From the NCBI GenBank assembly GCA_000434475.1, contig FR879553.1, positions 1-18,884 on the forward strand: DNA of 18,884 nucleotides, in the 5' to 3' direction. The stretch is from Dialister sp. CAG:486 (GTDB lineage Bacteria; Bacillota; Negativicutes; Veillonellales; Dialisteraceae). Position numbers and translations under genes: made by a program. Below are positions 14,950-18,884 of the stretch, one piece after another. Within the stretch, counting starts at the first letter, position 1. Every line of letters begins with the position of its first letter. The notes below the pieces were generated by a model. The model did no database searches, was not told where the DNA came from, and saw only the letters and a program-made list of their open reading frames with translations.

Positions 14950-15681
14950 TTATTGATTCTTCCCCAGCACCACGCCGAGGTCTTTATATCCCGCTGCCCC
15001 ATTGAGCTCTTCCTTCGCGGCCGCATTCACCAGATCATCGATGGCATATAGGAGCGGCGCTTTGCCTTCGTCGGGGGTGAAAAGCATCAGGAGATCGAGT
15101 CCTTCACTTCCGGGGAAGAAATAGGAGCGGCAGTACATGGGGAGCTTCATCCCCTCCGCATTGTATGTGATCAGCCCGCCTGCGGTATAGACATAGGCCT
15201 CATCGACATCCAGGCGGCGGAAAGGCTCCAGCCGAGAAAGCTCTACCTTGATCGAAGAATCCGCAGCGGGGCCGATGGCATTGCGAGCCAGACTCAGTAC
15301 CGTCTCTTCGATCCCCTTCCGAAGAGGGGATGCCGGATTTAAGAGCGCGCGGTTCATCTGCGTCAGCCGGCGCCAGACATGTTCATCACGATTCATCTTG
15401 AAATACGGCTTCAGCGCTTCCGCCATCTCTACAGGGAGCAGCGCGCGAATGATATAGCCGGATGAGAAGCTCTGCTGTTTTTCCAATGTATACTGCAGCT
15501 GTCCCATCTGATAAGGAATGTCTTTCTCCATAAAATGGAGTGTCTGCGTCCCCGCTGCCTCCCGGTAGGTGAAGCCTTTGGGAAGCGAAGCAGCCGCGAC
15601 GGCATTCATATCATACGCTTCTCCCCCCGCAGAGATCCCGCAGGCCAGTGCGAGCGTGAGAATCAAACATTTCCATTTCAT
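14950..15681 (-). CDS. Exported protein of unknown function (paralogue of the next gene)
   Basis: A 243-residue protein with a signal peptide (MKWK, then the hydrophobic stretch CLILTLALACGISAG, and likely cleavage after an Ala around residue 22). The mature part has no known domain that I recognise. Two features stand out: an early FTYREAAGTQTLHFMEKDIPY segment, and a C-terminal half with SSIKVELSRLEPFRRL, a Y-rich strand, then LITYNAEGMKLPMYCRSYFF and a hydrophobic strand. The latter half lines up with the upstream gene's C-terminal half (see findings). The ATG has AAGGGG about 8 bp upstream. It follows that gene by 127 bp on the same strand with no clear terminator between, so they may be cotranscribed. 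There is one cysteine in the mature part and no lipobox. Function unknown. Confidence 0.72.
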   Translation of the reverse strand: MKWKCLILTLALACGISAGGEAYDMNAVAAASLPKGFTYREAAGTQTLHFMEKDIPYQMGQLQYTLEKQQSFSSGYIIRALLPVEMAEALKPYFKMNRDEHVWRRLTQMNRALLNPASPLRKGIEETVLSLARNAIGPAADSSIKVELSRLEPFRRLDVDEAYVYTAGGLITYNAEGMKLPMYCRSYFFPGSEGLDLLMLFTPDEGKAPLLYAIDDLVNAAAKEELNGAAGYKDLGVVLGKNQ

Positions 15682-15808
15682 GGAAAATCCCCTTTCAAAA
15701 GTAAATGCAGCAGTGAAAAAGGCTTACGCTGTCCTCTCGGGTTGGAGCGCACATCATAAAGCGGAAGCACCGCGCATTTTGAAATCATCGCACCCCTTCG
15801 CTGCTATC

Positions 15809-16585
15809 TCATCTCTTCATCCGATAGAATCCATACAGCAGGAGATCCGACAGCTGTTCGGCCGCCGCGTGGCTGCCATTCACCTCGATCAGATAGTACT
15901 TATCCCCCGCTTTCAAAAGATTGGCAGAGATCCAGAGGGGAAACGACAAGCCCTTTTCATTCGTCAGGATGACCTTCGCCTCCTGTCCCCAGCGGTAGGT
16001 ACCGTCTTCATTTTTGAAAGCACGCCAGGGGACAAATTTCAAGATCTTCACGTGTATAGATGGACCTTTTGTCTCAGAGAGCACCTGATCCACCAATGCC
16101 TGGAACTCCGATGTCTGGATCTTCGGCATTCCAAAGAGCGAGGTCGGACGCTTGGCATCCTCAAGGAAAGCCGTAGACCAGAAGCGGGCCGCCTTCGGAT
16201 GCCCCTCATGGAAGAAATCCTTCTCCGTCCCCGCGATGACATAGATGCCCGCACTGTATGTCCCGCGCACATCCGTCTTGCGGATCTGGTACATGTGCAT
16301 CGAGTCATAGGGATATGGTGCTTTCTCCGGATACAGCTGCATACCTGGCGGTACCGTCAGGATCGACCACATCGCAGCACGCGCCGATCTCCCATAATTT
16401 TTCCGGTGTGTCTCTTCGATCATGAACCGCGAGAGCTCTGACCCGCCGCCATCCGTGACCGTCACGTCCTTGGGAAATGGCAGACGGCCGAGCCCATCGA
16501 TCACAAGATCCTCCGCGGAAGACAGCAGGAAGCCGCCAAAGACAAGCACCGCGGAAAGCGCGAGTGGATACAGTTTTTTTATCAT
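15809..16585 (-). CDS. Exported protein of unknown function (paralogue of the previous gene)
   Basis: A 258-residue protein. The frame is open 14 codons further upstream, but the ATG at 16585 has AAGGAG 5 bp upstream and opens a signal peptide (MIKKLYPLALSAVLVFGGFL, likely cleavage near SSAED), so I chose it. The mature part begins GLGRLPFPKDVTVTDGGG and contains GIYVIAGTEKDFFHEG and a C-terminal half IHVKILKFVPWRAF, then VILTNEKGLSFPLWISANLL. I recognise no domain. The layout (signal, 'LPKGFT/FPKDVT' start, same C-terminal strand order) parallels the following gene. A promoter at 16858-16886 probably drives it through a leader of roughly 270 nt that contains repeats. It is probably periplasmic or surface-associated. 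Confidence 0.75.
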   Translation of the reverse strand: MIKKLYPLALSAVLVFGGFLLSSAEDLVIDGLGRLPFPKDVTVTDGGGSELSRFMIEETHRKNYGRSARAAMWSILTVPPGMQLYPEKAPYPYDSMHMYQIRKTDVRGTYSAGIYVIAGTEKDFFHEGHPKAARFWSTAFLEDAKRPTSLFGMPKIQTSEFQALVDQVLSETKGPSIHVKILKFVPWRAFKNEDGTYRWGQEAKVILTNEKGLSFPLWISANLLKAGDKYYLIEVNGSHAAAEQLSDLLLYGFYRMKR

Positions 16586-16603
16586 GGCGTCTCCTTGAAA
16601 AAA

Positions 16604-16842
16604 GTACAGGGTGAGCCCCAGGGGCATGCCGCCCCTTGACTACGATTGAAAGCTCTGCTCGAATGAGGAATGAAGTTGGCGGCTTCGCCGCAGTATAAAG
16701 GCGGGCGATGCTCGAAGGTGAGTGGGTAGCAGGTTTTCCGTTTGGTAGTTCCAAACAACGATCGCCTGACCACGAATGACAAAGATTTCTCGCTGCTCTG
16801 AAAATGACGATAAGAGTCTGACGTCTCCTAGTCGCCAGTCAC
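16604..16842. repeat. Dispersed repeat, modules A, B and S
   Basis: Module A copy (16604-16672): ACAGGGTGAGCCCCAGGGGC, CCCCTTGACTACGATTGAAAG, then a shortened tail. A GGCGGCTTCGCCG hairpin follows (16678-16690). Module B (16728-16811) has GTAGCAGGTTTTCCG, TAGTTCCAAAC, CGCCTGACCACGAATGACAA and ATTTCTCGC, closely matching 4070-4157. Module S (about 16815-16842) has CTCCTAGTCGCCAGTCACT. The order A, B, S is the fullest set in this window. The cluster lies inside the gene-free stretch 16586-17015, which otherwise holds the promoter at 16858 and the rpoC terminator. Confidence 0.75.
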
Positions 16843-16857
16843 TATCATATCTATTCT

Positions 16858-16886
16858 ATTGTAGAGAATCTCGAAGAAATTCGCAA
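16858..16886 (-). promoter_or_regulatory. Putative promoter of the exported-protein pair
   Basis: On the minus strand TTGCGA (16886-16881), 17 bp, TACAAT (16863-16858). It faces the gene starting at 16585, about 270 bp away, with repeat modules between. Confidence 0.5.
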
Positions 16887-16962
16887 GAGGAAAGCACGGT
16901 GACCTGCGGCAAGTAGCTGTTGCCCAGTAAATACGACGGATCGTGCAGAATACCCTCCATGC

Positions 16963-16995
16963 AAAAAGCAGTCCCCACGATGTGAGGACTGCTTT
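16963..16995 (-). terminator. Intrinsic terminator of rpoC
   Basis: On the minus strand, stem AAAGCAGTCCTCAC / GTGGGGACTGCTTT (one G-U) with a 3-nt loop, ending in T5. It starts 20 bp after the rpoC stop codon, so it ends the rpoB-rpoC transcript. Confidence 0.9.
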
Positions 16996-17015
16996 GGCTA
17001 TACCTGATGCATCAA

Positions 17016-18884
17016 TTATTCCGCATCGGATCCGGTTTCGAAGGATTCACCCTTATGGATGACATTCAGCTTGCGGTAACGGGACATGCCTGTACCGGCC
17101 GGAATAAGTTTACCGATGATGACATTTTCCTTGAGGCCGAGGAGCGGATCTTCCTTGCCTTTGATCGCTGCTTCGGTGAGGACACGGGTGGTTTCCTGGA
17201 AGGAAGCGGCAGAGAGGAAGGAGTCGGTCGCAAGAGCTGCCTTGGTGGTACCAAGGAGCAGGTTTTCGCCGACGGCTCTGTCTTTGCCTTCGTCATCGAG
17301 ACGCTGGTTCATCGCACGGAATGCGACGATATCGACAGTCTCGCCCGGGAGCCAGCCGGAGCCGCCCGGTTCGGTGATCTTGATCTTACGCAGCATCTGA
17401 TGAACGATGATCTCGATGTGTTTATCGTTGATTTCTACGCCCTGACTGCGGTAAACCTTCTGAACTTCCTTGACGATATAGTTCTGGGTCGCCTGTACGC
17501 CGAGGACATCAAGGATATCGTGCGGGTTGACGTTACCTTCAAAGAGGCGGGTGCCGGCTTTGATAAATTCGCCGTTTGTGACGGAGATCTTCTTCGCTAC
17601 CGGGATCTTTTCGCTTTCCGGGGCGATATCCGGATCATTGCTGGTAATGGTAATGATCTTGACATTCGGGTTATCCTCTGCACTGGTGATGGAAACCGTG
17701 CCGTCGATACGGGAAATGATCGCATTGCCCTTTGGCTTGCGGGCTTCGAACAATTCTTCGACTCGTGGAAGACCCTGTGTGATATCTTCTGCAGAAGCAA
17801 CGCCGCCGGTATGGAAGGTACGCATGGTCAGCTGGGTACCCGGTTCGCCGATGGACTGTGCAGCGATGATGCCGACTGCTTCGCCGATTTCTACGTGACG
17901 GCCGGTTGCCAGATTTCTGCCATAGCACTTCGCGCAGACGCCGTGAGCGGAGTGGCAGGTGAGGATGGAACGAACCTTCAGCTTGTCGTAGTATTTCTGG
18001 ATTTCTTCTGCCTGGGCATCGGAAATTTCTTCATTCTTCTTCGCGATGACTTCGCCGGTAGTCGGGTTCACGACATCTTCCAACGGGCAGCGGCCTGCGA
18101 TACGGTCAGCCAGAGACTCGATCGGCTGGCCTTTTTCTTCAATGAGGGAGACTTCGACGCCTTCCGCTTCATCCATACGGACTTTGAGCACCGGGATATC
18201 GGAAACAAGGATCTTCTCTGCGACATCACTGTCGATGACGGTGCCTGCCGGGAAGAGGACATTGCCTTGGCGGTCATAGGCATCTTCTTCGAGTTTCTTG
18301 CCTGCGAAGTGGACAGTCAGATGATGGCGCATAGCACGGTTGTATTCAGCGACAGCATCCTGTGTGCCGAGGTCAAAGGTCTTCGGTTCTGCGGCTTCGA
18401 TGCCGTCAGCGGTCGGGATGATGACGGAAATATGTTCTACGAGGTGACGGTTCAGCAGGGTCACATCGTCCGCATCGAGGGTCTTGCCCTTGACGAGGAG
18501 GATATCTCCATTTCTGCGATCGAGGACATCTTCATCCAGAACTGCGCCGAGGAGTGTCTGCTTGAGACCCATGATGGTCTTCTTGACTTCCGGCTGGGAG
18601 GCGATGAGGCTCTGTTCTCTGTCGAAATTCAGGACCTGTACGTCGCAGTCTTCTTCGCGAACGATGACGTCCTGGGAAACGTCGACCAGACGACGGGTAA
18701 GGTAACCGGAGTCTGCGGTACGGAGTGCGGTATCGGCAAGACCCTTACGAGCGCCGTGGGAAGAGGTAAAGTAATCGAGGACGGTCAGACCTTCACGGAA
18801 GTTTGCCTTTACAGGGAGTTCGACCGTCTTACCGGAGGTATCGGCGATCAGGCCGCGCATGCCGGCCAGCTGACGGATCTGGTT
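17016..18884 (-). CDS. rpoC: RNA polymerase beta' subunit, C-terminal part (runs off the window)
   Basis: The last 622 codons of rpoC; the frame is open at the right edge (first codons NQIRQLAG), so the N-terminal half, including the NADFDGD active-site loop, is outside. Visible: [21 protein letters not shown] leading into the bridge helix, [20 protein letters not shown] and [12 protein letters not shown], the trigger-loop start, the second zinc-binding site with CDVQ and [13 protein letters not shown], and [28 protein letters not shown], the conserved trigger-helix block. The C-terminus includes [19 protein letters not shown], then GSDAE. This is a universally essential transcription enzyme. 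Nothing is broken. It serves as an anchor: the accessory genes to its left are not part of the usual rpsL-rpsG-fusA-tuf string expected after rpoC. Confidence 0.98.
   Translation of the reverse strand, partial: NQIRQLAGMRGLIADTSGKTVELPVKANFREGLTVLDYFTSSHGARKGLADTALRTADSGYLTRRLVDVSQDVIVREEDCDVQVLNFDREQSLIASQPEVKKTIMGLKQTLLGAVLDEDVLDRRNGDILLVKGKTLDADDVTLLNRHLVEHISVIIPTADGIEAAEPKTFDLGTQDAVAEYNRAMRHHLTVHFAGKKLEEDAYDRQGNVLFPAGTVIDSDVAEKILVSDIPVLKVRMDEAEGVEVSLIEEKGQPIESLADRIAGRCPLEDVVNPTTGEVIAKKNEEISDAQAEEIQKYYDKLKVRSILTCHSAHGVCAKCYGRNLATGRHVEIGEAVGIIAAQSIGEPGTQLTMRTFHTGGVASAEDITQGLPRVEELFEARKPKGNAIISRIDGTVSITSAEDNPNVKIITITSNDPDIAPESEKIPVAKKISVTNGEFIKAGTRLFEGNVNPHDILDVLGVQATQNYIVKEVQKVYRSQGVEINDKHIEIIVHQMLRKIKITEPGGSGWLPGETVDIVAFRAMNQRLDDEGKDRAVGENLLLGTTKAALATDSFLSAASFQETTRVLTEAAIKGKEDPLLGLKENVIIGKLIPAGTGMSRYRKLNVIHKGESFETGSDAE

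Noticed and set aside
2756..16842. CRISPR array among the repeat clusters
   Set aside because: The repeats are diverged, of unequal length and lack regular spacers; no cas gene is present.

Overview
The window looks like a chromosomal segment of a moderately GC-rich Bacillota (Firmicutes), plausibly a Negativicutes genus such as Dialister. This is inferred from strong GGAGG ribosome binding sites, sigma-A promoters with 17-bp spacers, a single-chain clostridial-type PurL and exported lipid-free hypothetical proteins. No 16S rRNA or other decisive marker is present, so the genus is a guess. I see no tRNA, rRNA, CRISPR array, transposase, integrase or phage gene.

Layout from left to right: (1) a minus-strand gene for a protein resembling an N-6 DNA methylase fused to a target-recognition domain, but without visible catalytic motifs (77-1540). 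(2) The rplM-rpsI ribosomal operon on the minus strand, with a consensus promoter, a possible L13 leader and a terminator (1731-2755). (3) A SIMPL/DUF541 exported protein (3012-3725) and a DUF523/TudS-like protein (4165-4605), both minus strand and each flanked by repeat debris. (4) purL, a very large minus-strand gene for FGAM synthase (4822-8565). (5) A plus-strand operon, the only plus-strand genes here: ADP-ribosylglycohydrolase-fold protein, NCS1-type nucleobase/nucleoside permease and PfkB-type kinase (8814-12123), with its own promoter and a strong terminator. Its gene content resembles the poorly characterised E. coli yegTUV set. (6) A minus-strand polytopic membrane protein of unknown function (12200-13054). 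(7) A DEAD-box RNA helicase (13438-14715). (8) Two exported hypothetical proteins that look like distant paralogues (14950-15681 and 15809-16585). (9) The 3' two-fifths or so of rpoC (17016 to the window end) with its terminator.

The intergenic regions are unusual. Pieces of at least three dispersed repeat modules recur between genes. Module A is a GTTCAGG heptad head followed by a GGGGCGGATCGCCCC-like core and a GAAATTAGAAATGAGAAATGG tail. Module B contains CGAATGACAAAGATTTCTCGC. Module S is a CTAGTCACCAG-type stretch often placed right at a stop codon. There is also an 8-copy 9-bp tandem repeat just upstream of the DUF523 gene. The repeats lie only between genes, except where one appears to supply the last codons and stop of the DUF523 gene.

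The most promising candidate for an undescribed function is the hydrolase-permease-kinase operon, which reads as a salvage or catabolic route for an unidentified nucleoside. The second is the apparently catalytically dead methylase/TRD protein beside the ribosomal operon.
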